Shown piece by piece: positions 20,045-29,465 of a stretch of DNA of 53,198 nt. The first letter of the stretch is position 1. Every line of letters starts with the position of its first letter. Under the pieces are notes generated by a model. That model ran no database searches, was not told where the DNA came from, and saw nothing but the letters and a program-made list of their open reading frames with translations. Made by a program: the position numbers and the translations under genes. The stretch lies in NCBI RefSeq assembly GCF_006517625.1, contig NZ_VHQI01000009.1, forward strand, positions 1 through 53,198. Direction: 5' to 3'. Source of the DNA: Mixta tenebrionis (GTDB lineage Bacteria > Pseudomonadota > Gammaproteobacteria > Enterobacterales > Enterobacteriaceae).

Positions 20045-21328
20045 ATGTCTGATAAAAAAGTGACGCTCACCGTAACCGGTGAAACGCCTGTTGAGCTTGA
20101 CGTGCTACAGGGCACGCTGGGTCAGGATGTGGTGGATGTACGAAGCCTTGGCTCTAAAGGTTTATTCACGTTTGACCCAGGTTTTACCTCTACTGCGTCC
20201 TGTGAATCCAAAATCACTTATATCGACGGTGATGAAGGCATTCTGCTTCATCGTGGTTATCCGATCGATCAACTCGCCACTCAGTCTAACTATCTTGAAG
20301 TCTGCTATATCCTGCTGAACGGCGAAGCGCCGACCCAGGAGCAGTTTGAAGAGTTCCGCACCATTGTGACGCGCCATACCATGATTCACGAACAGATTAC
20401 CCGTCTGTTCCACGGTTTCCGACGCGATTCGCACCCGATGGCGGTAATGTGCGGCGTGACCGGCGCGCTGGCGGCTTTCTATCATGACTCGCTGGATGTC
20501 AATCTTGAGCGTCACCGTGAAATCGCCGCTTTCCGTCTGCTTTCCAAGATGCCGACCGTCGCCGCGATGTGCTACAAATATTCTATCGGCCAGCCGTTTG
20601 TTTATCCGCGCAACGATCTCTCCTATGCCGGCAACTTCCTGCATATGATGTTCGCCACGCCGTGCGAGGAATATACCGTGAACCCGGTGCTGGAACGCGC
20701 TATGGATCGCATTTTGATTCTGCACGCCGATCATGAGCAGAACGCCTCTACCTCTACCGTGCGTACCGCCGGCTCATCCGGCGCTAACCCGTTCGCCTGT
20801 ATCGCTGCCGGTATCGCTTCACTGTGGGGACCGGCGCACGGCGGCGCCAACGAAGCCTGTCTGCGCATGCTGGAAGAGATCAGCCATAAAGATCATATTC
20901 CGGAATTCGTGAAGCGCGCGAAAGACAAGAACGATTCGTTCCGTCTGATGGGCTTTGGTCATCGTGTTTATAAAAACTACGATCCGCGCGCCACGGTAAT
21001 GCGTGAAACCTGCCACGAAGTGCTGAACGAGCTGGGCATGAAGGATGATCTGCTGGAAGTGGCCATGGAGCTGGAGCATATTGCGCTTAATGACCCCTAC
21101 TTTATTGAACGTAAGCTCTATCCGAACGTCGATTTCTACTCCGGCATCATCCTGAAAGCGATGGGGATTCCTTCGTCGATGTTTACCGTTATCTTCGCGA
21201 TGGCGCGTACCGTCGGCTGGATTGCCCACTGGAAAGAGATGCATGACGAAGGCATGAAGATTGCCCGTCCGCGCCAGCTCTATACCGGTTACGCTCAGCG
21301 CGAGTTTGAATCTAACCTGCCGAAATAA
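20045..21328 (+). CDS. gltA: Type II citrate synthase
   Basis: 427 residues, as in E. coli. It condenses oxaloacetate and acetyl-CoA at the entry of the TCA cycle; the type II hexameric enzyme is inhibited by NADH. The catalytic stretch [14 protein letters not shown] contains the essential His, another lies in [11 protein letters not shown], and the catalytic Asp lies in [15 protein letters not shown] ribosome binding site AAGGAG lies eight bases before ATG. Divergent from sdhCDAB and sharing its control region; followed by a structured 3' segment and a terminator. Confidence 0.98.
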   Translation: MSDKKVTLTVTGETPVELDVLQGTLGQDVVDVRSLGSKGLFTFDPGFTSTASCESKITYIDGDEGILLHRGYPIDQLATQSNYLEVCYILLNGEAPTQEQFEEFRTIVTRHTMIHEQITRLFHGFRRDSHPMAVMCGVTGALAAFYHDSLDVNLERHREIAAFRLLSKMPTVAAMCYKYSIGQPFVYPRNDLSYAGNFLHMMFATPCEEYTVNPVLERAMDRILILHADHEQNASTSTVRTAGSSGANPFACIAAGIASLWGPAHGGANEACLRMLEEISHKDHIPEFVKRAKDKNDSFRLMGFGHRVYKNYDPRATVMRETCHEVLNELGMKDDLLEVAMELEHIALNDPYFIERKLYPNVDFYSGIILKAMGIPSSMFTVIFAMARTVGWIAHWKEMHDEGMKIARPRQLYTGYAQREFESNLPK

Positions 21329-21377
21329 GCATTAAAAAGGGCCTGCGGGTCTTGCAGATTATCGCTAAAGCTAAGGA

Positions 21378-21485
21378 GCGGGAGACATGTACCAAAGAGC
21401 AAAGCGTCCCGCGCCATGGAGGGCGCGGGCCGAGCTGGCAGGGATGCGGTCTTTTGCGTCTTTGCGAACGGGACATCTCTCCTGC
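21378..21485. other. Structured 3' element behind gltA
   Basis: A nested foldable block after the gltA stop. GCGGGAGA and ATGT (21378-21390) pair with ACAT and TCTCCTGC (21473-21485). Inside, GCAAAG (21399-21404) pairs with CTTTGC (21460-21465), and CCCGCGCC pairs with GGCGCGGG around loop ATGGAG (21408-21429). It may be a structured RNA in the gltA 3' UTR or a copy of a dispersed intergenic repeat. I recognise no named family. Confidence 0.45.
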
Positions 21486-21506
21486 GACAGCACGGTAATA
21501 ATCACT

Positions 21507-21530
21507 AAAGGGCCAGCCGGCCCTTTTTTA
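21507..21530 (+). terminator. Terminator of gltA
   Basis: AAAGGGCC, short loop, GGCCCTTT followed by further T residues. The stem is symmetric, and it lies 18 bases beyond the convergent nei stop, so it may work weakly for both strands. Confidence 0.85.
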
Positions 21531-21547
21531 TTACCCGCAACGTCCAG

Positions 21548-22336
21548 TTAGTGCTGACAGCCGGGGCACCAGTAAAAAGGGCGCGACGACAGCGTGGTTT
21601 TCTCAATCGTACCGCCGCAGCGCTCGCACGCCTTACCCGCGCGATGAAACACCTTAAATTCAAACGCGGCGCCGTGATGCGCGCTGGTCATGGTGCCGCG
21701 CATCCGGTAAGAGTGGCGCGGAATCGCCAGCAGCGCCTGCGTCAGCCGCGTCAGCTGCGCTTCAGTTAAGTCCTGCGCCCGATGCTGCGGCGCCAGCTCC
21801 GCCTGCCATAAAATCTCCACGCGCAGATAATTACCCAGCCCGGCAAGAAAAGCCTGATCGAGCAGCAGACCGCTAAACTGACGCCGCCGGAAGCGCGGAG
21901 AAAGTAAGCGTTCGCGGACGTCCTCTTCGGTCAAACGCATATCCAGCACATCCGGCCCGATACGCTGCAAAAAGGGCTGCGCCGCCAGCGTATCGGCATT
22001 GTGCATCTCAATATCTGAGGCGCTGTAAAGCAGAATAGTCCAGTCGGCGCAGGCGAGCTTAACGCGCAACACCCGCTGCGTCGTCGGCTCGCTGCCGGTT
22101 TTCACCACGCGCCAGACGCCATACAGCTGGTTATGGCTGTAGAGCGTCAGCCCGTTGGAAAAATGCGTCAGCAGCGCCTTGCCGCGCGTCTCGATCGCCG
22201 TCACGCTCTCGCCGACCAGCGCGTCTTCATAAGTTTTCAACTGCGGAAAGGCAAACCAGACCGCCGTCAGGGGTTTACCGACAATGGCTTCTTCCAGCCG
22301 ATCCGCCGCGCGGCGGATCTCCGGTCCTTCTGGCAT
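21548..22336 (-). CDS. nei: Endonuclease VIII
   Basis: 262-residue Fpg/Nei-family DNA glycosylase/AP lyase (E. coli 263) that removes oxidised pyrimidines. The N-terminal [14 protein letters not shown] supplies the catalytic Pro (after Met removal) and Glu. The middle has the helix-two-turn-helix DNA-binding region ([15 protein letters not shown]). The C-terminal zinc finger has CERCGG and CPGCQH. It lies 12 bases after pcp, so it is probably the last gene of the pxp transcript, as nei follows pxpA in E. coli. Confidence 0.96.
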   Translation of the reverse strand: MPEGPEIRRAADRLEEAIVGKPLTAVWFAFPQLKTYEDALVGESVTAIETRGKALLTHFSNGLTLYSHNQLYGVWRVVKTGSEPTTQRVLRVKLACADWTILLYSASDIEMHNADTLAAQPFLQRIGPDVLDMRLTEEDVRERLLSPRFRRRQFSGLLLDQAFLAGLGNYLRVEILWQAELAPQHRAQDLTEAQLTRLTQALLAIPRHSYRMRGTMTSAHHGAAFEFKVFHRAGKACERCGGTIEKTTLSSRPFYWCPGCQH

Positions 22337-22348
22337 AACATGATCCTG

Positions 22349-22996
22349 TCAGTGCGTTGCGCCGCCAACCAGGCGCAAATCTTGTTCGGTGCGAAGCGCA
22401 ATAGTAATCGCCATTTCCAGCGCCAGTATGATGGTTTGTGCCGCCATGCTGGGGCTGCCGGGATGTTTTACCGCCTGCTCCGGCAAATAAGGGACATGGA
22501 TAAAGCCGCCGCGCGCCTTATCGCTTTGCTGAGCAAGACGATGCAGCAGGCCATACATCACATGGTTACAGACATAGGTGCCGGCAGTTTGCGACACCGA
22601 GGCGGGAATGCCCGCCTCGCGGATGCCGTCAACTATCGCCTTGATCGGCAGCGTGGCGAAATAGGCGGCCGGCCCGTCGGGGATAATCGGCTCATCGATC
22701 GGCTGATTGCCGTTATTATCCGCAATGCGCGCATCGTTAATGTTAATGCCGATGCGCTCGACGGTAATATCGGCGCGCCCGCCCGCCTGCCCTACCGCGA
22801 TCACCAACTCCGGCTGCAGCGCCTCCATCTCAGCATAAAGCGCGCTCAACGCATCGCCAAAGGCGCAGGGCAGCTGCCTCGCCATCACCTTACAACCGCA
22901 TACCATGCGTTCATGCAGCTGGCGCACCGCCTCCCATGAGGGATTAATCTGTTCGCCGCCAAAAGGTTCAAACGCCGTAATCAGCACCGTTCTCAT
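22349..22996 (-). CDS. pcp: Pyroglutamyl-peptidase I
   Basis: 215-residue cysteine peptidase that removes N-terminal pyroglutamate (5-oxoproline) from peptides. It begins [24 protein letters not shown], the family signature. The catalytic triad is recognisable: Glu in [11 protein letters not shown], Cys in [11 protein letters not shown] and His in [11 protein letters not shown]. coli K-12 lacks this gene. It lies 8 bases after a DUF979 membrane gene and within the pxp cluster. The peptidase therefore produces the compound that the neighbouring 5-oxoprolinase destroys. Confidence 0.93.
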   Translation of the reverse strand: MRTVLITAFEPFGGEQINPSWEAVRQLHERMVCGCKVMARQLPCAFGDALSALYAEMEALQPELVIAVGQAGGRADITVERIGININDARIADNNGNQPIDEPIIPDGPAAYFATLPIKAIVDGIREAGIPASVSQTAGTYVCNHVMYGLLHRLAQQSDKARGGFIHVPYLPEQAVKHPGSPSMAAQTIILALEMAITIALRTEQDLRLVGGATH

Positions 22997-23004
22997 TTAT
23001 CGCC

Positions 23005-24021
23005 TCACAGGAACATTAAAAAATAGAGTAGAAAAACGTTAACAATTAACAATAGCACGCCGGTCGGCGCCTGAACCTTGATTACCGCATTGCGATCCGG
23101 CAGCTCCAGCAGCGCCGCCGGTACGATATTGAAGTTGGCCGCCATCGGCGTCATCAGCGTGCCGCAGTAGCCGGAAAACATGCCGATCGCCGCCATCACC
23201 GCCGGGTTGCCGCCATGCTGCAACACCAGAATCGGAATACCGACGCCTGCGGTGATAATTGGAAAGGCGGCGAACGCGTTGCCCATAATCATGGTAAGCA
23301 GCGCCATGCCCAGCACAAAAACGGCGACGGCGATAAAACGGTTATCAACCGCCAGATAGTGCGAAGTTAAATGAGCGATGGCGGTGCCTACGCCCGCGCT
23401 GGTAAACAGCAGGCCAAGCGTGGCGAGGATCTGCGGCAAAATAAACGCCCAGCCGATAGCATCCAGCAGGCGGCGCGCCTCCTGCATCGACTGCGCCGGG
23501 CCTTCGCGGCTCATTTTCAGCGCCAGCAGCCAGCCGATAAAGCAGCCGATAGTCATCGAGAACAGCGTAACCAGCGTGGCGTGATTGCCAGCGCCGAACA
23601 CCGCCTCCTGCAGGCCGGGCAGATGGTTAAAGGCCAGCACGCCCGCTACGGTAACCAGCGGAATCGCCAGCGCCGGATAAAACAGACGCCCGCCGAGGCG
23701 GCTGGCGCTCTGCTGACGCTCTTTTTCACTGCGCTGGTGATAACGTCCGAGCCGCACGCCGCCGCAGCCCGCCAGCAGCGCCATCGCCACCACCAGCACG
23801 CCGACGGCGATATGCAGCCCGCGCGCGCCCGCTTCGCGTCCGGCGCTGAGCTGTTCCGCCAGCTGATAGGCCCAGTCGCCGATAAAAAAGATCAGCGCGT
23901 ACAGTCCCCAGAACAGGCCGGTGGTTAAGCGGCGCGGATTCGCCTTATCGCGCCACGACATCAGCGCCACCACCAGCAGAATCACCCCCGCCAGATAAAA
24001 CAGATACTGTTGCTGAAACAT
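23005..24021 (-). CDS. DUF979 membrane protein, putative permease
   Basis: 338-residue hydrophobic protein with about nine to ten predicted membrane segments. It begins MFQQQYLFYLAGVILLVVALMSWRDKANPRRLTTGLFWGLYALIFFIGDW and has glycine-rich segments such as GVGIPILVLQHGGNPAVMAAIGMFSGYCGTLM. I recognise the DUF979 family; no activity is established as far as I know. Its ATG overlaps the preceding DUF969 stop by one base, implying equal production and probably one heteromeric transporter. Between 5-oxoprolinase genes and pcp, transport of 5-oxoproline or pyroglutamyl peptides is the natural inference. Confidence 0.8.
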   Translation of the reverse strand: MFQQQYLFYLAGVILLVVALMSWRDKANPRRLTTGLFWGLYALIFFIGDWAYQLAEQLSAGREAGARGLHIAVGVLVVAMALLAGCGGVRLGRYHQRSEKERQQSASRLGGRLFYPALAIPLVTVAGVLAFNHLPGLQEAVFGAGNHATLVTLFSMTIGCFIGWLLALKMSREGPAQSMQEARRLLDAIGWAFILPQILATLGLLFTSAGVGTAIAHLTSHYLAVDNRFIAVAVFVLGMALLTMIMGNAFAAFPIITAGVGIPILVLQHGGNPAVMAAIGMFSGYCGTLMTPMAANFNIVPAALLELPDRNAVIKVQAPTGVLLLIVNVFLLYFLMFL

Positions 24022-24749
24022 TAGCGGCCTCCCTTCTGCTGTAGCGCCGCCTGGTTCAGCGCGCTCAGTTCCGCCGCCAGCTTCTTATCCAGCCGCCGCA
24101 GGCGCAGCGCATGAATAATAAAGGCGCTCACCGCCGTGGGGATGCCCCAGAGCGCAATATGCAGCGGCTCGGTTTGAATGCCGCCCGACTCCAGCATAAA
24201 GTTATGCATAAAGATAATCGCGCCGAAGGCGACAAAAATATCCTCGCCGAAAAACAGCCCGACATTATCGGTAGCGGCAGACATAGCGCGCAGGCGATAG
24301 CGTACCGAATCCGGCAGATCGCCGTAGCGATTTTCCGCGGCCCCTTCCGCCATCGGCGCCAGCAGCGGACGCACCATCTGCGGATGGCCGCCCAGGCTGG
24401 TTAAGCCCAACGCCGCCGTCGCTTCGCGCACCAGCAGATAAATCGTCAGCAGGCGTCCGGCGGTGGCGGTTTTAATCGTCGCTATCCACGCCTGGGCGCG
24501 CTCTTTAAGCCCGTGCCGCTCCAGCAGGCCGATAACCGCCAGCGGCAGCAGCAGAATAAACGGCAGATTGCGCGTATTAAGAAAACCGGAACCCAGTTTT
24601 TCCAGCATATCCGCCAGCGGCATATGCGCCGCTACGCCGGTCACTCCGCCGGCGATAACCACCACCAGCACCGGATTAAAGCGCAGCAGGAAACCAATAA
24701 CGATGGCGGCGATGCCAAGCAACGGCCACAGATTAACCAGAGGTTGCAT
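24021..24749 (-). CDS. DUF969 membrane protein, putative permease
   Basis: 242-residue inner-membrane protein with about six membrane segments. It begins MQPLVNLWPLLGIAAIVIGFLLRFNPVLVVVIAGGVTGVAAHMPLADMLEKLGSGF; the GFLLRFNPVLVV and GFLNTRNLPFILLLPLAVIGLLER stretches are typical of DUF969. It is coupled to DUF979 by a TAATG overlap and lies 41 bases after pxpA. No transported substrate is proven; the context points to 5-oxoproline. Confidence 0.8.
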   Translation of the reverse strand: MQPLVNLWPLLGIAAIVIGFLLRFNPVLVVVIAGGVTGVAAHMPLADMLEKLGSGFLNTRNLPFILLLPLAVIGLLERHGLKERAQAWIATIKTATAGRLLTIYLLVREATAALGLTSLGGHPQMVRPLLAPMAEGAAENRYGDLPDSVRYRLRAMSAATDNVGLFFGEDIFVAFGAIIFMHNFMLESGGIQTEPLHIALWGIPTAVSAFIIHALRLRRLDKKLAAELSALNQAALQQKGGR

Positions 24750-24790
24750 AATTTCTCCTGTAAAATTCCCGGCCAGCGCCGGGATAAACG

Positions 24791-25531
24791 TCAGACGTCA
24801 CTGCTGACTAAAATGTGCTGCGCGGCAAAGGCGGCGCGCAGCCGGCGGGCGAAGGCGAGCGCATGGGGGCCGTCGCCGTGCAGGCAAACGGTTTGCGCCC
24901 GCAGCGCCACCCGTTCCCCCGTTACGCTTTCGACTTTGCCATGCTGTACCATGTCAAGCGTACGAGAAATGGCCTGTTCCTCTTCTTCAATCATCGCCCC
25001 AGGCTGACCGCGCGGCACCAGCGAGCCGTCGGCCTGATAGCCGCGATCGGCGAACACCTCTTCGCGGGTGCGCAAACCGTAATGCTGCGCGGCGCGTATC
25101 GATTCGCTGCCCGCCAGCCCCACCAGCAGCAGGCTGGCATCCACCGCCTTCACCGCCCTGGCGATAGCGTCCGCCAGCTGCGCATCGCGCGCCGCCTGGT
25201 TATAGAGCATCCCGTGCGGCTTAACGTGCGTCAGACGCCCCCCTTCGCTTTCCGCCAGCGCCCGGAGCGCGCCGATTTGATACAGCATCTGGGCGTAGAC
25301 GGTTTCCGGCGGCAGCTGCATGGCGCTGCGCCCGAAGTTTTCCCGATCGGGAAAGGCGGGATGGGCGCCGATGGCGACGCCATACTCCAGCGCCCAGCGC
25401 ACCGATTGCAGCATGGTCTGCGCATCGCCCGCGTGGAAACCGCAGGCGATATTGGCGGAGCTGACCAGCTGCAGCAGTTCGCGATCGCTGGCGCACCCTT
25501 CGCCTAAGTCAGCGTTTAAATCAATTTTCAT
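24791..25531 (-). CDS. pxpA: 5-oxoprolinase subunit A
   Basis: 246-residue LamB/YcsF-family protein (E. coli YbgL 244). The start [36 protein letters not shown] fits the family; an upstream in-frame ATG 34 codons earlier lies inside pxpC and is not used. PxpA with PxpBC hydrolyses 5-oxoproline to glutamate with ATP. The motif [10 protein letters not shown] is conserved in the family. Its start overlaps the end of pxpC by 11 bases. Confidence 0.95.
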   Translation of the reverse strand: MKIDLNADLGEGCASDRELLQLVSSANIACGFHAGDAQTMLQSVRWALEYGVAIGAHPAFPDRENFGRSAMQLPPETVYAQMLYQIGALRALAESEGGRLTHVKPHGMLYNQAARDAQLADAIARAVKAVDASLLLVGLAGSESIRAAQHYGLRTREEVFADRGYQADGSLVPRGQPGAMIEEEEQAISRTLDMVQHGKVESVTGERVALRAQTVCLHGDGPHALAFARRLRAAFAAQHILVSSDV

Positions 25532-26453
25532 TTTCCAGTCCCCATGCCATGCGTGCGATAACCTGCTGCTGTTGCTGCCGCGCCTGTAGCGCCTCCTCCA
25601 GCGTGCAGTGGATAAAATGGATCGGCTCGCCAAGGCGGATCTGCGCCAGATGGTAGAGATCGGCTTCGATCACGCAGGCGATGCGCGGATAGCCGCCGGT
25701 AGTCTGCGCGTCGGCCATCAGCACAATCGGCTGGCCGCTATGCGGCACCTGAATCACGCCGGGCAGCAGGCCGTGCGAAAGTAATTCACGGCGGCTGCTG
25801 CGCGCCAGCGGGCGCCCCTGCAGGCGGTAGCCCATGCGGTTGCTCTGCGGATCGAGCCGCCAGGAGACACGCCAGAACGCCTCCTGCGACTCATGGCTGA
25901 ATTCGTGATATTCCGGGCCGGGCAGCGCGCGCAGGCGATTGCCCCACAGCAGCTGCCGTACGCCGGCCGGGCGGGTAAACTGGCGCTTCGGCGCGGCCAG
26001 CGGCAGCCTGTCGCCATCCTGCAAACAGCGTCCCTGCCAGCCGCCGAAAGCGGCCTTCAGATCGGTGCTGCACGAATCAAGCAGCGGCTCGACGGCAAAA
26101 CCGCCGTCAATCGCCAGGTAGCTGCGCATGCCGCGCACCGGCATGGCGAGCGTCAGGCGCTGCCCTTTTTTTACCGCATGACGCCAGCCGGTCCAGACGG
26201 GACGCCCGTCCAGCTCGGCGTTACAGCCCGCGCCGGTCAGCGCAAACCAGCCGTCGCGGCCGAATTCGGCGCAAAACTGGCCCAGGGTAATCTCCAGCAC
26301 CGCCTGCGATTGCGCATTGCCGACCAGCAGGTTCGCAGTACGCATCGCCGGGTCATCCAGCACCCCGCCGCCGCTGATGCCGAACTGGCGCCAGCCGCTG
26401 CGCCCGTGATCCTGTAATGTGGTATGCATACCGGCGCGAATAATTTTCAGCAT
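25521..26453 (-). CDS. pxpC: 5-oxoprolinase subunit C (carboxyltransferase-like)
   Basis: 310 residues, same as E. coli YbgK. It has the fold of domain 2 of the urea amidolyase/carboxyltransferase family ([52 protein letters not shown]). It works with PxpB to phosphorylate 5-oxoproline so that PxpA can open the ring. Its ATG lies inside the last codons of pxpB (7-base overlap). Confidence 0.95.
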   Translation of the reverse strand: MLKIIRAGMHTTLQDHGRSGWRQFGISGGGVLDDPAMRTANLLVGNAQSQAVLEITLGQFCAEFGRDGWFALTGAGCNAELDGRPVWTGWRHAVKKGQRLTLAMPVRGMRSYLAIDGGFAVEPLLDSCSTDLKAAFGGWQGRCLQDGDRLPLAAPKRQFTRPAGVRQLLWGNRLRALPGPEYHEFSHESQEAFWRVSWRLDPQSNRMGYRLQGRPLARSSRRELLSHGLLPGVIQVPHSGQPIVLMADAQTTGGYPRIACVIEADLYHLAQIRLGEPIHFIHCTLEEALQARQQQQQVIARMAWGLENEN

Positions 26454-27103
26454 ACGCCCTCCTTCTGCGGCACGAAGCGTACGCGATCGCCGGGACGCAG
26501 CAGCGTCGGCGGCTGATGCTGCGGATTAAACAGCGCCAGCGTGGTGCGTCCCAGCAGCTGCCAGCCGCCGGGCGATGCTAAAGGATAAATACCGGTCTGG
26601 CTGCCGCCGATGCCTACCGATCCGGCAGGCACCTGCACGCGCGGCACATCGCGACGCGGCGCATGCAGGCGGCTGTCCAGCCCGCCCAGATAGGGGAAAC
26701 CGGGCTGAAAGCCGATAAAATAGACCACATAGTCAACGGCAGTGTGCGCCTCGACCAGCTGCTGCGGCGACATCCGGCAGTGGCGCGCCACCGCTTCCAG
26801 ATCCGGCCCCGCCTCGCCGCCGTAAATAACCGGTATAGCGACATGGCGCGACTCAGGCACGACGGCCTCGCTCTCTTCCCACCAGCGTTGCAGACGTTCA
26901 ATGGCGTCCAGCGCCTGATGCTGCGGATCGCGTAGCACTACCGTCAGATTATTCATTCCGGGGATCGCCTCCAGCACCTGCGGATAGTCGCGCAGGCGCT
27001 GCGTTAATCCCCAAATTCGCTGCTGGCTGAGCAACGAAACGGGCGGTTCCAGCTCAAGCACGACCGCGCGTTCCCCCAGCAGGTAACAACGTGCTCGTTG
27101 CAA
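26447..27103 (-). CDS. pxpB: 5-oxoprolinase subunit B (allophanate hydrolase-like)
   Basis: 218 residues, as in E. coli YbgJ. The start codon is TTG, preceded by a strong AGGAGGT ribosome binding site, and yields [21 protein letters not shown], which aligns with the E. coli N-terminus. Carboxyltransferase domain 1 family: [14 protein letters not shown] and [27 protein letters not shown] are the signature segments. First gene of the pxpBCA-DUF969-DUF979-pcp(-nei) operon, with its own promoter 54 bases upstream. Confidence 0.95.
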   Translation of the reverse strand: MQRARCYLLGERAVVLELEPPVSLLSQQRIWGLTQRLRDYPQVLEAIPGMNNLTVVLRDPQHQALDAIERLQRWWEESEAVVPESRHVAIPVIYGGEAGPDLEAVARHCRMSPQQLVEAHTAVDYVVYFIGFQPGFPYLGGLDSRLHAPRRDVPRVQVPAGSVGIGGSQTGIYPLASPGGWQLLGRTTLALFNPQHQPPTLLRPGDRVRFVPQKEGVC

Positions 27104-27156
27104 AACAGACCTCCTGACAACGCCAAACTGCGTGACTTATTCATTTTGAACAAATA

Positions 27157-27185
27157 GTTATGCGGGGATGCTACAGGAGTGTCAA
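27157..27185 (-). promoter_or_regulatory. Promoter of the pxp operon
   Basis: Minus strand TTGACA (27180-27185, perfect -35), 17-base spacer, CATAAC (27157-27162). Predicted start near 27150, giving a leader of about 47 bases to the pxpB TTG. Together with the terminator after ybgI it separates the 5-oxoproline genes from phrB-ybgI. Confidence 0.65.
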
Positions 27186-27242
27186 CCAGTTTGAGTGAGG
27201 ATGTGACGCGCAGAAGGCGGCAGGCGCATGCCCGCCGCAGGG

Positions 27243-27263
27243 AAAAAGCGGCTTTTTAAGCCG
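27243..27263 (-). terminator. Terminator overlapping the ybgI stop codon
   Basis: Minus strand CGGCTT-AAA-AAGCCG followed by CTTTTT. The TAA stop codon of ybgI forms part of the stem and loop. The stem is only six base pairs, so efficiency is uncertain. Confidence 0.5.
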
Positions 27264-27999
27264 GATTATCGATATCGATAAAGGTGACATCCAGCGAATA
27301 ATGCGCTGCCAGCCACTCGCCCAATGCGCGAATACCGCCGCGTTCCGTGGCGTGATGTCCCGCCGCGAAGAAATGCAGGCCGTTCTCTCTGGCGCTGTGA
27401 ATCGTCTGCTCTGAAACCTCGCCGCTAATAAAGGCGTCGACGCCAAACGCCGCCGCGCTATCGATAAAGCCCTGACCGCCGCCGCTGCACCAGGCAACAC
27501 GACGGATCTGCTGCGGCGCGTTGTCGCCGCAGTGCAGCGGCTGACGACCCAGCGCCTGCGCGATACGCGCCGTCAGCGCCTCTCCGCTCAGCGCCTGCGC
27601 CAGCTCGCCCCACGGCACCAGCGGCTGGATTTCACCCTGAATGGCAATACCCAGCGCCTGCGCCAGCTGGGCGTTGTTGCCCAGCTGCGGGTGCGCGTCC
27701 AGCGGCAGATGCCAGCCGTAGAGATTGATATCGTTCGCCAGCAGCGTACGCAGACGGCGGCGCTTGATGCCCTTAATCGCCGGCGCCTCGTTTTTCCAGA
27801 AATAGCCGTGGTGCACCATTACCGCATCCGCCTCCAGCCGCACCGCCTCATCCAGCAGCGCCTGACAGGCGGTGACGCCGGTCACGATCTTCTTTACCTC
27901 TGCGCGTCCCTCAACCTGTAAACCGTTGGGCGCGTAGTCGCTGAAGGCGGCGCTGTTAAGCTGCTGGTTAACGATCTGCTCCAGTTCAAAGTTATTCAT
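27256..27999 (-). CDS. ybgI: Nif3-family metal-binding protein YbgI
   Basis: 247 residues, as in E. coli. NIF3/DUF34 family with a toroidal hexamer and a two-metal site; the ligands are recognisable in DAVMVHHGYFWKNE, DAHPQLGNNAQLAQ and FFAAGHHATERGG. It has been called a GTP cyclohydrolase I type 2 homologue, but the in-cell function is unsettled. It starts only four bases after the phrB stop, so it is the downstream partner in the ybgA-phrB-ybgI transcript. Confidence 0.94.
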   Translation of the reverse strand: MNNFELEQIVNQQLNSAAFSDYAPNGLQVEGRAEVKKIVTGVTACQALLDEAVRLEADAVMVHHGYFWKNEAPAIKGIKRRRLRTLLANDINLYGWHLPLDAHPQLGNNAQLAQALGIAIQGEIQPLVPWGELAQALSGEALTARIAQALGRQPLHCGDNAPQQIRRVAWCSGGGQGFIDSAAAFGVDAFISGEVSEQTIHSARENGLHFFAAGHHATERGGIRALGEWLAAHYSLDVTFIDIDNPA

Positions 28000-28003
28000 T
28001 CAC

Positions 28004-29449
28004 CTACTCCGGGGATATGGCGGACGACGCCTTGCGCGCCGCCTCGAAAATAGCCAGGGTTTGCTCTCTTGCCGCCTTATGTTCCACGATTGGCAGCGGA
28101 TAATCGAGCCGTTGATGATTTTTCTTCGCCCAGTCATGCGGATGGTGAATCGCTTTATCGGGCACCGCCGCCAGCTCCGGCAGCCAGCGACGAATAAATT
28201 CGCCCCCGGCGTCGAAGCGCTCGCCCTGAGTGGTGGGATTAAAAATTCGAAACCAGGGAACCGCATCGGTGCCGGTAGAGGCGGACCATTGCCAGCCGCC
28301 GTTGTTGGCGGCCAGATCGCCATCGATTAGTACCGACATAAAATAGCGCTCGCCTGAACGCCAGTCGATTTGCAGATCCTTAATCAAAAAGCTGGCGGCG
28401 ATCATCCGCAGGCGGTTATGCATCCAGCCGGTAGCGTTCAGCTGGCGCATTGCGGCATCGACAATGGGATAGCCGGTTTTTCCCTCACGCCAGGCAGCGA
28501 ACCGATCGGGCCGCTGCTGCCAGGCTACTTTTTTCGTCCAGGCTGCAAAGGGCTGGTTTTTACACAGCCGCGGAAAAGCGACCAGCAGATGGCGGTAAAA
28601 ATCACGCCAGATTAGCTCGTTCAGCCAGATGCTGGCCGCTCCCTCTTCCAGCGCCTGCGGCTGCTCGCGCAGCAGCCGATGCAAACACTGGCGCGGCGAC
28701 AGCGTGCCGGTCGCCAGGCAGACAGAAAGCCGGCTGGTGCCCTCCGATGCGGGAAAGTCACGCTGCGCCGGATAAGCCAGCACCGGCTGGCGGCAGAAAG
28801 CGCGCAGGCGCTGGAGCGCGGCGGCTTCACCGACGGGAAACAGCTGCTCATCAAAGGATTCACGCGGATAGTCAAAGGGCGACAGCGGCGGCAATGCCGT
28901 TAGCGGCGCTTCCGTCCGCGCCGGCGGCGCCGACAGACACTCTGGCAACCCGGCGCGCAGACGCTTGCGATACGCTTTGCTGAACGGCGTAAAGACTTTA
29001 TACGCTTCATTATTGCCGGTTCTGACGCTGCCCGGCGGCAACAGGACGCTGTCGTCAAACCCCTGCACCGTCACGCCCTGCTGAGAGAGCAGACGCTCAG
29101 CGGCGGCATCCCGTTCGCGTTCGTTAAACTCATACTGATAGTTGTAGAACAGCGCATCAACCCGCTGCTGGCGACAGAAATCCTGCAGGTAGCTAACGGC
29201 GGCGGCGAAATCGTCGCACTGATGGTAGTGCAGCGCGATCCCCTTTTCCGCCAGGCTCTGCTGCAGCTGTCGCAGGCTGCGCCAGATATATTCCGCCTGA
29301 CGCGGCGCCATATTATGCTGACGCCACTGCGCCGGCGTGGCGATAAACAGGGCGATAACGCGGGCGTGGCGCGAGCGGCAGGCGGCCCAGAGCGCGCTGT
29401 TATCGTTGACGCGCAGATCGTTGCGCAGCCAGACCAGATGGGTGGTCAT
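28004..29449 (-). CDS. phrB: Deoxyribodipyrimidine photolyase
   Basis: 481 residues (E. coli 472) from the ATG giving MTTHLVWLRNDLRVNDNSALW; AGGAGAGG lies just upstream. A longer frame starting 20 codons earlier is not supported. The N-terminal antenna (MTHF) domain spans about 1-130, with FYNYQYEFNERERD. The FAD-binding helical domain follows, with EGTSRLSVCLATGTLSPRQCLHRLL, WLNELIWRDFYRHLL and the C-terminal GERYFMSVLIDGDLAANNGGWQWSASTGTD. It repairs UV cyclobutane dimers using blue light. It lies 16 bases after ybgA. Confidence 0.97.
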   Translation of the reverse strand: MTTHLVWLRNDLRVNDNSALWAACRSRHARVIALFIATPAQWRQHNMAPRQAEYIWRSLRQLQQSLAEKGIALHYHQCDDFAAAVSYLQDFCRQQRVDALFYNYQYEFNERERDAAAERLLSQQGVTVQGFDDSVLLPPGSVRTGNNEAYKVFTPFSKAYRKRLRAGLPECLSAPPARTEAPLTALPPLSPFDYPRESFDEQLFPVGEAAALQRLRAFCRQPVLAYPAQRDFPASEGTSRLSVCLATGTLSPRQCLHRLLREQPQALEEGAASIWLNELIWRDFYRHLLVAFPRLCKNQPFAAWTKKVAWQQRPDRFAAWREGKTGYPIVDAAMRQLNATGWMHNRLRMIAASFLIKDLQIDWRSGERYFMSVLIDGDLAANNGGWQWSASTGTDAVPWFRIFNPTTQGERFDAGGEFIRRWLPELAAVPDKAIHHPHDWAKKNHQRLDYPLPIVEHKAAREQTLAIFEAARKASSAISPE

Positions 29450-29465
29450 ATCCTCTCCTGCGCAA

